In this document: piece after piece, positions 34,789 through 46,045 of the stretch
How positions within the stretch are numbered: position 1 is the first letter of the stretch
How the letters are laid out: every line of letters begins with the position of its first letter
Assembly (NCBI RefSeq): GCF_050947875.1
Contig: NC_134574.1
Span: 106,509,469 to 106,573,468, forward strand
DNA: 64,000 nt
Source: Dermacentor variabilis
Taxonomy: Eukaryota; Arthropoda; Arachnida; Ixodida; Ixodidae
Direction: 5' to 3'
Translations under genes and position numbers: made by a program
Notes under the pieces: generated by a model
Databases searched by the model: none
What the model was told of the DNA's origin: nothing
The model's input: only the letters and a program-made list of their open reading frames with translations

Positions 34789-36063
34789 CCCTGTGACCGA
34801 TGATGATGCGGTGGTCTTCTATGACGGTCACCCCGTGCTCTATCTGCCATGGCTGTTTGCTTGATTCGTTGCTACCTGTCTGTGTGCTCTGCTCCACTCC
34901 TTGCTAGCTTTCCAATCGCTTGTCGCACTTTATAGAGTCTTCACCGTCATTATGATCTCTCGCCATGCCTTCTGCTCTGACAGTTTTATGTAGCCTGCCC
35001 AATGGTTGCGTGGTCGGACATAATGCATGGAATGAAACTACACGTGTTCATTCAGTGGCTCGGTGCACAGAAGCATTCCATGAAGTTTGTCCGCATGGCA
35101 AAGCTGATTCTGGTGAAGCAGGCCACCAAAAACGATTATGCCGAACCGTCGGCGACGCAGCTTCTGTTCTATCGGTACAAGATAATGATTGCATCGACTC
35201 CGCCAGTGACGTATCTACTGCACCATCAGTACAAGAATGCATCATTTCAAGGGTGCCTGGTGTCCCGAATGTATCGACCTTGGCAATCTCAGCCTGCACA
35301 TGGACTAGGCCAGAAAACAAAGTGAGCAGAACAGGAAGCAAAAAAAAAAGAAGTGTGCAAAGACACTCTAGCTGTTCTGCGAAGTCACCTTATGCCTGGA
35401 AATGTGCATGCAACTTTCAAAAGCTGTTTTCTCAAAATCAACTTTTTGCTTGGTCTTGCTGTTTAGTCGAGCAAAATCTCCAAAACTGCACCGCAAATTT
35501 TTTATTCTGCACTGCAATCAATTTCCTAGGGCAAGACAAGTTCGTTTTTTTCTATATGTTTTGTCAGGAATTTGTGATAAGGAATTAAAATTTGACAATT
35601 GCAAGTCCAATCAACAACACCAATTTCAGTTCTGTGCTAGAAGTTTTATGCAATGAAACTTTCAAAAAGGGCTCTGTCTTGCCCTGAGGTACCCATCGAG
35701 GCATCATCATAATGAATTTCACAGTGCCAGCACATTTTGCCATTTCTCCAGACTCTGCCCTAAGGGACCCAAGTAACATATTCTGACATTACTCCTGTAA
35801 CTTTGATTTTTGGTTATCAACACCAAAAAATAAATAAAAGAAGAGAAGAGACGGTCTGTCAAAATTACGCAGAGTTATTTTGTGCTTTGTTTGGTTTTAA
35901 TGATGGTCGAGAAGTGTAGTCTTTTGTTCAACATATCCTGAAAATTGCAACTAATTATGCGAAGCCGGCGATTTCCAAATTCAGAATGTAACATCAGTAC
36001 TGACGCATGAATGGCAAAACAAACTCTCATACTGCACATTACATTCCTTCATTTCTACAATAA

Positions 36064-36400
36064 AAGCTCATTAATTCGGAAAACCAGATAATTCAGTCAT
36101 CCTCTGATGCCGGCAGGAGTATGCATTATTCAGTGGCATCAAATTCAGGTTAATTCAGGTGTATTTAGCCACACACTGGATAATTCAGACTCTCGAAGCA
36201 CGGCGAGTGCAGATCACTGCAAATGTGCAATGCAAAAGAGCAAGAGTCACGGCAGCATCCAAATGAAACACGCCGGCGGAATCCGCATCATACCGTACGG
36301 GAACAAAAGCTTCGTGCCAATTTGTGCATTTTTAGCCCTTATTCTTGCACTTACCACCATGCATAACACCGCACTGTCCACGCGAGTTCAGAACTGAGTG
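36064..36400. repeat. Dispersed repeat, probably Tigger/pogo-type terminus
   Basis: Begins with AAAGCTCATTAATTCGGAAA. It shares its later part with 56290-56670: GTGCC(A/T)ATTTGTGC, AGCC(C/T)TTATTCTTGC, then CAT-rich sequence. TTAATTCGG-like ends are typical of Tigger-type elements. No transposase is readable. Confidence 0.5.
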
Positions 36401-37789
36401 GAACTGAGTACTGTGACTCGAGATGGCGTGTGCGTGCATGTATAATTAAGGGACACAGACTGTTTTTTTTTTTTTTACTACTAATATTTCCTTTCACGAA
36501 CTACGTTCTGTGTCAGTGGCCTCTTTCCAATCTTAATACACGGTGTTGCTGCAAAGTTAACTTTACGGAACCAGTAAAAACCACAATCGCACCAAGACAT
36601 GCTTATCGGGACTGACGGTCATGCACTTCTGTCATTTCGGGGTGGGGCCATGGGCGGGGCTTGACAGGCTTAACCTCAAGTATACACTCATTGCTTCGTA
36701 ACAATCTCGAGAGCGAATTTGCCTCTGCACAGCTAAATTTATGTGACTTGCCACCTTCAACGCAAGATGCCGGAGCATTGCAGAATGGCGATGAATGAAA
36801 TGGCAACAAAATACATGGGAGTCAATGGGTTTCCACTCGGGATCACGAGCATGCTATGTAGCAGACGAAAAAATGCAACAGCGAGGAATGTATCAATGAG
36901 ATTCCACTGAATATACTATGTATCATTGCAAATTTATTACTGTACATTTGGCTGCATTGACAGAACGTCTCTGGAGCCGACTACTACAAAAGTGTCAACA
37001 GCTTTAAATGCCCGCCACACCTTCTCGCACTGAATTTCAGTAACCGCTGTTGCACACTCCAAGATAAACCTAAAGCTTCAAAACATGTATTTCCTAGAAA
37101 GCATGTGCATTACTTGCTGCTATTAAAGAAAGGTTAACATTATCATAAAGTATAGCCTTTCGCATTAGGTTTGAAAATTAATTCCGCACGTCCCACAAAT
37201 TCTGGCAGCAAGCAACTGCGGCTGTTGCACCAGCAAAATTGCAGACATGTCAAAAGGACCCTCTGAAAATTGCATTTCGACATGTGCTGCTGCACAAGTT
37301 ATTTCCCTTGAGGTTACGATATGTGAAATGGTCTTTACGTGTTCAATTGCAACATGGCCTTGGACGGCTTCTTTGACTGCTAGAATTATGAATTTTCAAA
37401 GACTGCAATCATCACATAGCTTCACATGGTTCCAACTCTACCCTTGACGTCTCCATTGAAGAGGGCAGCAATTAAGCCAGGAAACTGCTGGAAAATGAGT
37501 GTTGCAAAGGAACCTACAATGATATGGCTACTGGAGTGCAGTCAGCCTCTATTTTAGTGGCAGAAGATAGAGACCTGTTGCATATGGAGACCATACTTTG
37601 GCTTGCCTGTAGCAGCAGCCATGCAAATAGCCAACATACAGGCTGACGAGGTCACACGCAAGCACGTGTGCAGCAACACGTGGACCAGCTTTTCTGGCCA
37701 CTCATGGAATAAAGACTTAATTTCTGGCTAATTCAACACTTCAGGCTCTGTTTATTCACACTCTTAGGTGGTCCCCACCAATTCCGAAT

Positions 37790-38000
37790 CATCATCGAGT
37801 GCAGGTTATTGAGTGCGACACAGTCGATCCTGGATTTAGTATCCGTCTTGAAGGGAATCGCAAATTAGTTCAATATATTGACAATACAAAACATAAAATG
37901 TGCCTATTTGAAGCGTATCTGAGATCTCCGCCCCATCCCGGACAGTTTCTCGAAACCAGGAAAAGCCGTAATTCATCGATTTGTTCTCCAAGGCCGTGTC
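37790..38000 (-). pseudogene. Tigger-like transposase relic (copy 1)
   Basis: Aligns with 59330-59530: TATTTGAAGC against CATCTGAAGC, CGGACAGTTT in both, GATTTG(T/C)T(T/C) and CTC(C/T)AAGGCC(G/C)TGTC. The 59-kb copy is next to a recognisable CENP-B-type helix-turn-helix on the minus strand, so both are read as minus-strand Tigger relics. The frame is open in parts but full of changes. Confidence 0.45.
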
Positions 38001-38303
38001 GAATGCAAACAAACATGGACACATTTCTTGCAGACGAATATCGCAAGTTGCTTGGCACCACAGAACAATCTTTGATATACTGATGCAATGCTAACCCTAA
38101 ATGTGTGCGCTGCTCAACCGTGCACGCCGAAGCGTGTGTTGTGCGTTCTTTATTGAAGGCAGAAATGAACGCACCGCAAAAGTAAACCAGCCTGTTGAAT
38201 ATGCACTTTGCTGCTTTCACTGTACTAGTACCGCGAATCGCACCTGAGCGTGCCAAGGCGCATGTTCATTATACTGCAATACCAAAAATGTGCCTTTTAT
38301 AGG

Positions 38304-38443
38304 GGCATTACACGGCTCACTTTCAATCGGGATCGAATTTCTCTGTCCCGACTGGATCTTTTTCTGCAGGAGGGAGTCAATCGCAGTCAAGAATCTCAAT
38401 CCGAATCGGGCTCTATTGCAACTGAAAGTGGTCGTGTAACACC
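38304..38443. mobile_element. MITE of about 140 bp with 25-30 bp terminal inverted repeats
   Basis: The left end GCATTACACGGCTCACTTTC pairs with the right end GAAAGTGGTCGTGTAACACC. The match is imperfect. There is no coding capacity. The superfamily is unknown. Confidence 0.5.
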
Positions 38444-39289
38444 GGTATGAAATGGCCGATCGTCACCGATGGGAATGAGCCAGGCAGACTGTCTTGTCGG
38501 GTTTCAGAACCAACTTCCTGTTAGAACCAGTCATCCCCACTTCTGGACCACCTTGAAAAAGTCAGTGCGCTTCTACTCATGGTGCCGATCGGCGCTCCGA
38601 CACCTCACGGTTCCTTTGTTCTCTGCCCTTTCCCTCCGGGTGCTGCTTCAGTGACTGCCTTCAGCTTGCAGAACAGTTGAACAGATTCCCACTCACGTGT
38701 AATTGTGTGAGCACGAAAAAAAAATGCGTGCTCACTGCAGAGACCTAAATCGCACATTGACAAGTCTTGCGCGCCGATGCCGCAACGGTCTTTCCACGAA
38801 AGTGTGGATGTGGCATGCCGTAGTTGTTCTATTCAAACTGTGCAAGGATTCTTACAAGTGGAAGTTAGGTTGTGTTCATTCCGGCTGTTCACAGAACATT
38901 AAAATGCCATTCGCAGAAAGCCCTGGTCTACAACAAGACAAACCCAGTGCCACAGCCATGTTGAGCTCAGCATCGCCTCCATGCTCGGCCTCATTCAGTG
39001 AAAAGACCGAGTGTCATCCGCACTTTGTTGTCAAATGTGCATTGAAATGGGAGGCTGTATGCATTCTTGCAGCAGAGTGGCAATCTACTCTTGCCGATAA
39101 CGAAAGGCTGCAGTTTGCATGAGCCATGGTCTTATACCAGCAAGGAAAACTGAGAAAGTACCCGACTCGTTTTTCCTCCCAAGCAAGCACTTCCCTCCAG
39201 ATTCAATCCACCGTTTAGCAGCATCTGATGGAATGGTGCCGTTTCAAATTTAATATTACAGTTATAATGATATATCACTACTAAATTAT

Positions 39290-39535
39290 TACTATTATTA
39301 TTAAATATTTCCGATAACGGAAAGTGATCGGATGACTATAAGGAGAAGCGCACTTGCACGGACGCAGCACGCCCCAGCGTTCGATATATCGAATGTGGTC
39401 ACAAACGGGAGTTCAATATTCGCATAGTACATCATTTTTGCACGATTTCCAACAGAACTTTTCAACTCTAAGACATAGACAATAATTCAATGTGTCCCGA
39501 GTATGGATACAATATATCCAGGATCCACTGTATTC
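39290..39535. mobile_element. Tigger-like terminal fragment
   Basis: Contains ATATATCGAATGTGGTCAC and ends in AGGATCCACTGTA, the complement of a Tigger-style TACAGTGGATCCT terminus. The opposite end was not located. Confidence 0.4.
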
Positions 39536-39836
39536 AAAGGGACTCTCTTTTGTTCAAACGCTGTTTCACTCACATAATTTTCTGGTCTGCTTGGAGTTTG
39601 AACTAACAAAGTCCCACTGCACAAGCGCAAGAAAAGCTATACTACGGGTTGGCTGTAGAGAGCTTTAGTTTATCCATGAACATATTCCACATCATGGAAT
39701 ATCAAAACATTGGAGACGTAGACATGGGTAGTCACATCGGGGGCGCCATGCTGTGGCACAGAGTTTAACTACAGAGGAAGATGCATAAATATTATTGCAG
39801 TTATCAACCATATTATACTTAGCCGCTGGTATAAAG

Positions 39837-40210
39837 AGTGGGCAGTGGAGCAGCGCTTATGACAGTATGCTTTATATGCGTCATTTCTTCGCTCCTCAGG
39901 TGTTGCTGATCCTGGCGATTGTTTCACCGTCTGCGCCCCTGCATATCTACCCTCAGGCTGGCGCTTGCGCGGTTGCTGATCATGGCCAACGTGTTTTCGT
40001 CGACAGCACACATGCTGAGACCTACGAGCCGCTTTCACACAGTTGGCTGCTGGACAGGAAGCTCATCGCTTCTGGGAGGACTACACCGGAAGAAACGCCC
40101 ATGCCCGGCTTCTTCATAAGCAACACGCGAATGGTCTACCACTTAGTGGGCAGTGGAGCAGCGCTTATGACAGTATGCTTCATATGCATCATTTCTTCGC
40201 TCCTCAGGTG
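39837..40210 (+). repeat. 66-nt direct repeat in the LINE 5' UTR
   Basis: Copies at 39837-39902 and 40145-40210, 308 bp apart, start AGTGGGCAGTGGAGCAGCGC and end CGCTCCTCAGGTG, with about two differences. They may be remnants of tandem promoter units. The sequence between is not duplicated. Confidence 0.9.
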
Positions 40211-40312
40211 CGTAACAATTTGGCTTTGTACGCTAGACCGAGTGACAATCGCTCCCTATTGCTGCTCTCCTGCCCACTTGTTTTCTTTGATAGTGTGTGC
40301 AACTGCATTAAT

Positions 40313-41021
40313 ATGAGTCTGCTGTTGTTAAAATGTGGCGATGTCGAGGAAAACCCAGGGCCTCCAAAACCACAGAAATCAAGCCAAGATGTCATTGCTT
40401 CTAATAGTGCTAATGAACTTCAGTCCGATGAAATTAGTTCTGTCCTACAAATGCTAAAAGACAAAAAAAAAACAGGTGAGCTTGCCAAAGGCCAGGCTGA
40501 GTTAAAAAAGGACATGAAGGACGTCAAAACAAGCCAACAAGTTATTGAAAGCAAGCTAACTGACATTTACCGCCGCCTGGAATCGCTGGAAAAGAAATCC
40601 GAAACGCTTGACAATGTCTCTAGTGATTTGGTTAAAGTGCAACAATCAGAGGAAAGCTTGGAAAAGCAGCAGGTCGCCCTTACAGCTCGTCTAGATGATC
40701 TGGAGGACAGAACAAGGCGTAAAAACCTAATTTTTTTATGGCATACCTGACTCCCGTGAATCATGGCTGCAGACAGAACAGAAAACAATCGCTGCCTTGT
40801 CGTCTGCGATGGAACGTGATCTGCCACTGAACTCGGTTGAACGCGCGCATCGTATCGGAGCCTTTTCAGACGGGAAGTGCCGCCCCGTCATAATGAAATT
40901 AACCAACTTTAAGGTCAAGGGAACCATACTTTCCTCACGGAGCAAGCTGAAAGGTAACAACGTTTTTGTTTCTGAGGACTTCTCGCCCGCTACAAGGCAC
41001 GCAAGGAAAAAGCTTATCTAA
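40313..41021 (+). pseudogene. LINE ORF1: N-terminal 2A, coiled coil, RRM-like domain
   Basis: ATG 40313 begins MSLLLLKCGDVEENPGP, a 2A-type sequence right at the N-terminus. A low-complexity spacer follows, then a heptad-rich coiled coil of about 80 residues (KGQAELKKDMKDVKTSQQ to LTARLDDLEDRTRRKNLI). The T7 run near 40731-40737 shifts the frame. The second frame continues with an L1-ORF1-like RNA-binding region, ERAHRIGAFSDGKCRPVIMK and FKVKGTILSSRSKLKG, to a stop at 41019. In such LINEs ORF1 protein binds the element RNA. One homopolymer frameshift separates the two halves. Confidence 0.85.
40337..40363 (+). other. 2A (StopGo) peptide motif
   Basis: Encodes GDVEENPGP, an exact match to the D(V/I)ExNPGP core at which the ribosome skips the bond between the last Gly and Pro. 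It is preceded by MSLLLLKC, a hydrophobic N-terminus. Such 2A sequences are known in some CR1-, L2- and Rex1-type LINEs. Activity is inferred from the motif. Confidence 0.85.
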
Positions 41022-41219
41022 TTTGGGAAGCGCCAGCCCAATTCTTCCCCGTTTCAGATACGATTTAATAAGCTTTTTAATGGCAGGCAATCCTTCCTGT
41101 ATGACCCAACGAGTGACTGCGTCAAGCAAATCAAGCATGCACTCTCTGATGGCGTGGTCACAGCTGTCAGTTCAGGCAGTCCCTTTGCTACGTAGGAACA
41201 CGCGCGGGGTAGTGGCGTT

Positions 41220-43801
41220 GTTTCATCAGCACATGTCCCAGTGCTTCTTGCTAATGTAAGAAGTGTGATAAACAAGTGCGAAGCAATTAACTCTCTCGTC
41301 GACAACTGCGGTGCCAGTATAATCACTCTAACTGATACGTGGTTGCATCCTCAGGTGTACGACTGTGAAATTTTTGACGTATCCCGCTTTCATCTCTTCC
41401 GTTGTGATCGCATAGCTGGCCACGGTGGAGGTGCATTGCTTGCCATTTCAAAATCTTTGCCTTGTCATCAAGTTACCTTTCACAGCAACCTAGAAATAGT
41501 GTGCGCCTGCACTGACCTAGGCCATTGAAAATTTATTTTCGCTGTTTGTTACCGCCCTCCCTCTTACCCGTCTTCTTTCACTGCTGAACTTCATGACGCA
41601 CTACACACACTTTTTGTGCTGCATCCAAAAGCACCTGTTATATTAATGGGGGACTTTAACTTCCCGAATATAAATTAGAATGCTGACCCACCTGCTTGTT
41701 ATCTATATTCTTCAAAGTGTAATGAATTTCTTGATCTTTGTTCTTCATTTCCTTTAACTCAACTAGTATCTGAACCAACAAGAATTTCAAAGGGTACTGC
41801 CAACATCTTAGACTTGACATTATGCTCTCATCCTGACCTTATTACGAATGTTTCATGTATACCTGGTGTAAGCGACCATCTAGTTCTTTCATTTAACGTT
41901 ACGTCTCCTCTGTCAGAGCCGGCTGTTAAAAAAAAGTTAATATATGACTACGACAAGGCAAACTTTAATGATATAAACTTGGCATTATCTAACTTCCTTG
42001 ACCTCTTCTTAAGCAACTTCGATGATCGCACGGTTGACAATAACTGGATCATATTCAGAAACAAAGTACATGAACAAACTGATAAGTTTATTCCGTCGCA
42101 TATCATATCGTCAAATTTTAAGGCGCCTTGGTTTAATTCCCACCTAAAGAGGCTTTGTAATCGTAAAAAGCACCTGTACCGCATCGCAAAAAAAAGTCGC
42201 TTGGCATCTAAGTGGGACGCTTACAAGGACGCCAACGAAGCTTACATAGCAGCTAAAAAACTCGCTAAAAGTATGTTTCAAGAACACACTTTGCCTACAA
42301 TACTTACAGAAGACCCAAAAAAGTTTTGGCGCATCATAAACCCTTCCAAAGATGATACAATAACCTTAGCTGATTCTAGTAGATCAAAAATACCCGACGT
42401 TGAATGTCCCCGAACCCTAAACTCCGTTTTTTGCAGTAATTTCGCTCTATGTCCTGATCCTGTGTTTCCCACCCTAAATAGCTGCAATTACCCGGCCATG
42501 AATTTTATTAGGATCGAGCCACTTGGGGTAGAAACAGCAATTAAATATCTAAAGATGTCGTCAAGCCCTGGCCCAGACCTGGTTACCGCAAAGTTTTTGA
42601 AAAACACTTCTGTTCACTCATCTTTATTACTTTCAAAAATATTCCAGCAATCTTTGGACACCCATCAGCTCCCTGCAGACTGGAAAATTGGGAAGGTGGT
42701 TCCACTTCACAAGTACGGCAACAAATGCTCACCTCATAACTACCGCCCCATTTCCCTCACTAGCATTCCTTGTAAAGTACTCGAACACATCTTGTTTTCT
42801 CATTTAGTTAAGCACTTAGATGATAACTCATTCTTCACACAAGCACAGCACGGTTTCCACATACATTTGTCCTGTGAAACACAACTGCTTTCGTTCACTC
42901 ACGATCTTCATCTTATTCTTGATAAAGGTTCATGCGCAGACTGTGTTTTCTTCGACTTTGAAAAGGCTTTCGAAAAGGCATGCCACAAACTACTAATCTT
43001 TAAGCTTAGTAAACTAAATCTTGACCCTAATCTGTTTGCATGGCTAGAGCACTTTCTCCTTAATCGATCCCAGTTCGTTGCACTTAACAACCACTTCTCT
43101 ACATTAACCCCTGTTGAATCTGGCGTTCCTCAAGGATCAGTGTTAGGCCCTCTCCGTTTTTTAATTTATATTAATGACTTACCCAATGAAATTTCTTTTA
43201 ACATTTATCTCTTTGCCGATGATTGCGTTATTCTTCGTAAAACTTCTGATGCCGATGATGCTAACATTCTGCAAAACGACATTAACGCTGTCTGTGACTG
43301 GTGCGACTTGTGGTTAATGATACTAAACCCATCTAAGTGCAAAACCATGCGTGCAACCCGCAATGAACTTCCTCTTCCGACCTATTACCTTAGTAATACT
43401 GCCATGGAAGCAGTTACATTCTACAAATGCCTAGGTGTCCATTTAACCTCTACTCTTTCCTGGTCTTTACACATCGACAGCGTAATCAATAAAAGTAATC
43501 GCATGTTAGGTTATATCCGCCGTAACTTCTCTTCCGCTCCGTCGTCATTAAAGTTAATTTTGTACAAGAGCTAATTAGGAGCAAAATGGAATACGCTTCG
43601 TCAATTTGGGACCGATATGCTGAGACACTAATCCAGTCTCTTGCACGTGTTCAAAATAATGCCTCGCGTTTCATCCTAAGCAATTATAACGGCAGGGCTA
43701 GCGTAACTCCTATGAAAAACATCCTCCAACTTCTACCACTTTCTGCTCATCGCAAATGCTCTCGCATGGCTCTGTTTCATAAAATATACTTTCATAATTA
43801 A
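41220..43801 (+). pseudogene. LINE ORF2: APE endonuclease and reverse transcriptase
   Basis: Endonuclease: LLANVRSVINKCEAINSLVD, TDTWLHPQ, GGGALLAIS, YRPPSYP, LMGDFNFPNIN and SDHLVLSF are all visible. In-frame stops sit at 41526 (TGA) and 41676 (TAG). From 41814 the frame is open for 586 codons through the whole RT: SSSPGPDLV, NYRPISLTSIPCKVLEHILF, FDFEKAFEKACHK (motif A, second D is E), GVPQGSVLGPLRFLIYINDL, and the catalytic box LFADDCVIL. The stop at 43572 is followed by a frameshift and the CR1-type C-terminal part, MEYASSIWDRY and LARVQNNASRFIL, to 43801. Target-primed reverse transcription is the family's role. This copy is broken. Confidence 0.93.
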
Positions 43802-44211
43802 TATCTGCGCGATAATCTTATTTCATCCCCAACCTACATTTCTCCTCGCATTGATCATCATCACAAAGTTGGAGTTTTGTAGTGTTGCACTAGAGCTTGT
43901 CACAAGTCTTTTATTCCTAGGACGTGTTAGGAATGGAACCACCTTCCCGCCGCGTTGATTGCTATTGAAGACCAGGCACAATTTCGTACAGCCATAATCA
44001 ACACCATCGCTTCGGGCTTCACATGTCTGACTACATCACTTGCTGCCTTCTTTGTTTTCTTTGTTATGCAACCTTTTCTTTTTTTTTTACCCCACTCCCC
44101 TCTGCAATACCTTGTAGTCTTGAGGGTATAATAAATGAAATGAATAATGCAACTGCAGCAACACAGTTGTTAACATGCAGTGTTTTCTGTCAGATATTAA
44201 CTCCCACTTAC

Positions 44212-44245
44212 CAAGGTAGTCATCCATGAGCGTGCCAATAGCAAA
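44212..44245 (-). CDS. POLR2G: RPB7 exon encoding FAIGTLMDDYLG
   Basis: 34 nt, minus strand. Acceptor GTGTTTTACAG|TTTGC and donor CTACCTTG|GTAAGTGGG. It encodes FAIGTLMDDYL plus the first base of a Gly codon, so the intron after it is phase 1. Human RPB7 has FAIGSLMDDYLG at the same place, near the C-terminus. The CR1-like LINE ends about 60 bp past the donor. Confidence 0.93.
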
Positions 44246-44407
44246 CTGTAAAACACAGAAACAAAAGAGGCAAATCAAGCATTGTAAATACGAAACAGTT
44301 ATGAACACAACACACATAATGTCACAACAGCAAACCTGCCCAACACATAATTTCTGATATGCTGAGTTTAACACTCCAAAATGATGATTCAAGCACGAGA
44401 AACTTAA

Positions 44408-46041
44408 AGGGGCCCTGAACGACTTTTTACTGAAGTAAAGAAAGGCATTCGAGGTGAAAATAGGCCATTTCGGAAATACTTTGCTGCAAAAAGTACTTCA
44501 ATGCATTGAGCAGAAGCCGAGTTATTGGCAATCAGACCTGGCCTCCACTGCACTCCCATTTCTTCTTCAATGCTTTGTACTGCGAAGGCTACAACGCAGT
44601 GGGGCATGCTCACAACACTCCGCCTTCTAGATGTCACCGTGGTGCACAGTTCAAATTTCATTTTGGATGTTAACGTAGATGCTACGCCTTACGCCTTCCA
44701 CATTTGGTGCCTATGACGCGCTAAACATAAGCCAAATGCGGTTGTCCTCAGCAAACCGCAATACGCTTAGCCAGCGAACTTGTGGCGGCACCCCAAGGCA
44801 GCCACGGTATCTACGCCATGTAGCCAACTGCAGCTTGATATCAGCTATTGGCCAATAGCAGCTGTCTATGGGAATGATGAAATAGTGCATCCAATGACGA
44901 AATAGTGCGTTAGAAAAAAGTGAGGACAGGACCATCTGCTGAAAGAAAAGAGAGCGTTTGAGAGAAAAGTGATAGAGAGAAAGGTTTGATGATACGAAAT
45001 GCAGATAGGTCGACCTGAGGTACATTGCTCTATCCAGATAGTCTGCGTTGGGGGAAGGCGAAAAGGGAAAGAGGAAGGAAAAAAGTCATGAGCCATTCTA
45101 CTCTGTGAAGGTGGTTGACTAGCGAAGCTGTTTAGCACATGACACGGAGGTGACACATAATTTTGAACAAAGGTACGCACACTCATTTACTGTCTTGATC
45201 GGTGGTCATTATTTCACTCGCAACTGGAATCACATTCTTTGACAATGCCAAATCGACGCACGTACGCCACTAGGTGGTTGGTTGGACCGGATCGGTGTGG
45301 AATCGCAAGGGATGTGTCTGCAACACGGAATGCGTAAACTGCCTCCTTTTCGGTACTGACACATCCACGTTGAAATTACCAATGACAACAGGGGTAGTGT
45401 CATCGCAGCTAATTCACACAAAGTGAGTAGCCATGAACCTTATGAGACTATGAGTCATTGCATTCTTTGCTTGCTTCCGCGGGTATGAGCCACTGCTCAT
45501 GGAGGTATGAGCAATTGGCGATGACAGTTTTCGACATGCTGCTCTGTATGTTTTATGCATGATTAATAAGAATTTAAGCACTGTTCACTTCACTTTGCAG
45601 AGTGCTTATAGCCTGAGTAAATCTTATCAAGCTTTACGGGGCTATGAGCCACTGCACTTTCTGCTTGCTTACGGGAGTATGAATGCTTATGGGGTATGAA
45701 TCATTGGTGATAGTTTTTGTTCACGGAGAACAATAATGCACAGAACCCTAGCCATATACAGCTTCGCTGTAAAAGGCACATGATGGGTGACGATGATGAG
45801 GAAAGATGTAAAGAATATAGTAAGCTATTTGGACTACTTAAAGCCTACAGTTCTGGCCTGTGCTTTTTAAAAAATCAAGTAAGGCCTGGATGGCCTTAAA
45901 ACTCAATTTGTCGTCAATTCGCAATCCGCTTGCGAGCGCCATACACCACGTACAACAGCAAAACTTGACTGAGACGTTCCCAGCAGCGTATGCTACCACT
46001 GACTGTTATTTCACCAAGCCCAAGAAGTCATTCAGGCCCCT
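44408..46041. mobile_element. TTAA-flanked inverted-repeat element, member 1
   Basis: 1634 bp. The left end AGGGGCCCTGAACGAC and right end GTCATTCAGGCCCCT are inverted repeats. TTAA flanks both sides (44404-44407 and 46042-46045). TTAA targets are typical of piggyBac-type transposition, but no transposase is present, so the class is inferred. Internal anchors are shared with member 2 at 60251-62913. It lies in an RPB7 intron. Confidence 0.85.
45430..45725. repeat. Degenerate minisatellite inside TTAA element 1
   Basis: Words such as CTATGAGCCACTGC, GTATGAGCAATTGGCGAT and GTATGAATCATTGGTGAT recur at irregular spacing, together with TTTGCTTGCTTCCGCGGG and TTCTGCTTGCTTACGGGA. Confidence 0.55.
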
Positions 46042-46045
46042 TTAA

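Larger units (their letters stand above)
34387..37780. other. RPB7 last-intron DNA, mostly unclassified
   Basis: Contains a short CT run (34628-34652), the hairpin at 34756 and the repeat at 36064-36400. No exon with RPB7 homology or other protein was found. Confidence 0.4.
39790..44150 (+). mobile_element. CR1/L2-like LINE, nearly full length, with 2A peptide
   Basis: About 4.3 kb, antisense to RPB7 in its last intron. In order it has a 5' UTR with a 66-nt direct repeat, then an ORF1 that opens with a 2A motif and has a coiled coil and an RNA-binding-like domain. ORF2 follows with APE endonuclease, RT and a CR1-type C-terminal region. The 3' UTR ends in AATAAATGAAATGAATAATG. The 3' end stops about 60 bp from the splice donor of the RPB7 exon at 44212. 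Frames are broken at a few places only, so the copy is moderately recent. CR1/Jockey superfamily is clear from RT motifs. The exact clade is inference. Confidence 0.88.

Noticed and set aside
34965..35588. A 207-codon plus-strand frame
   Set aside because: No domain, no signal peptide, no splice support, and it ends in low-complexity AT-rich sequence inside the RPB7 last intron.
37799..38083. A 94-codon plus-strand frame as a gene
   Set aside because: The same DNA recurs at 59330-59530 beside a minus-strand Tigger HTH, so it is repeat DNA read on the wrong strand.
45430..45725. A CRISPR-like array
   Set aside because: The repeated words are irregular in length and spacing with no unique spacers. 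It is a decayed minisatellite in a eukaryotic transposon.
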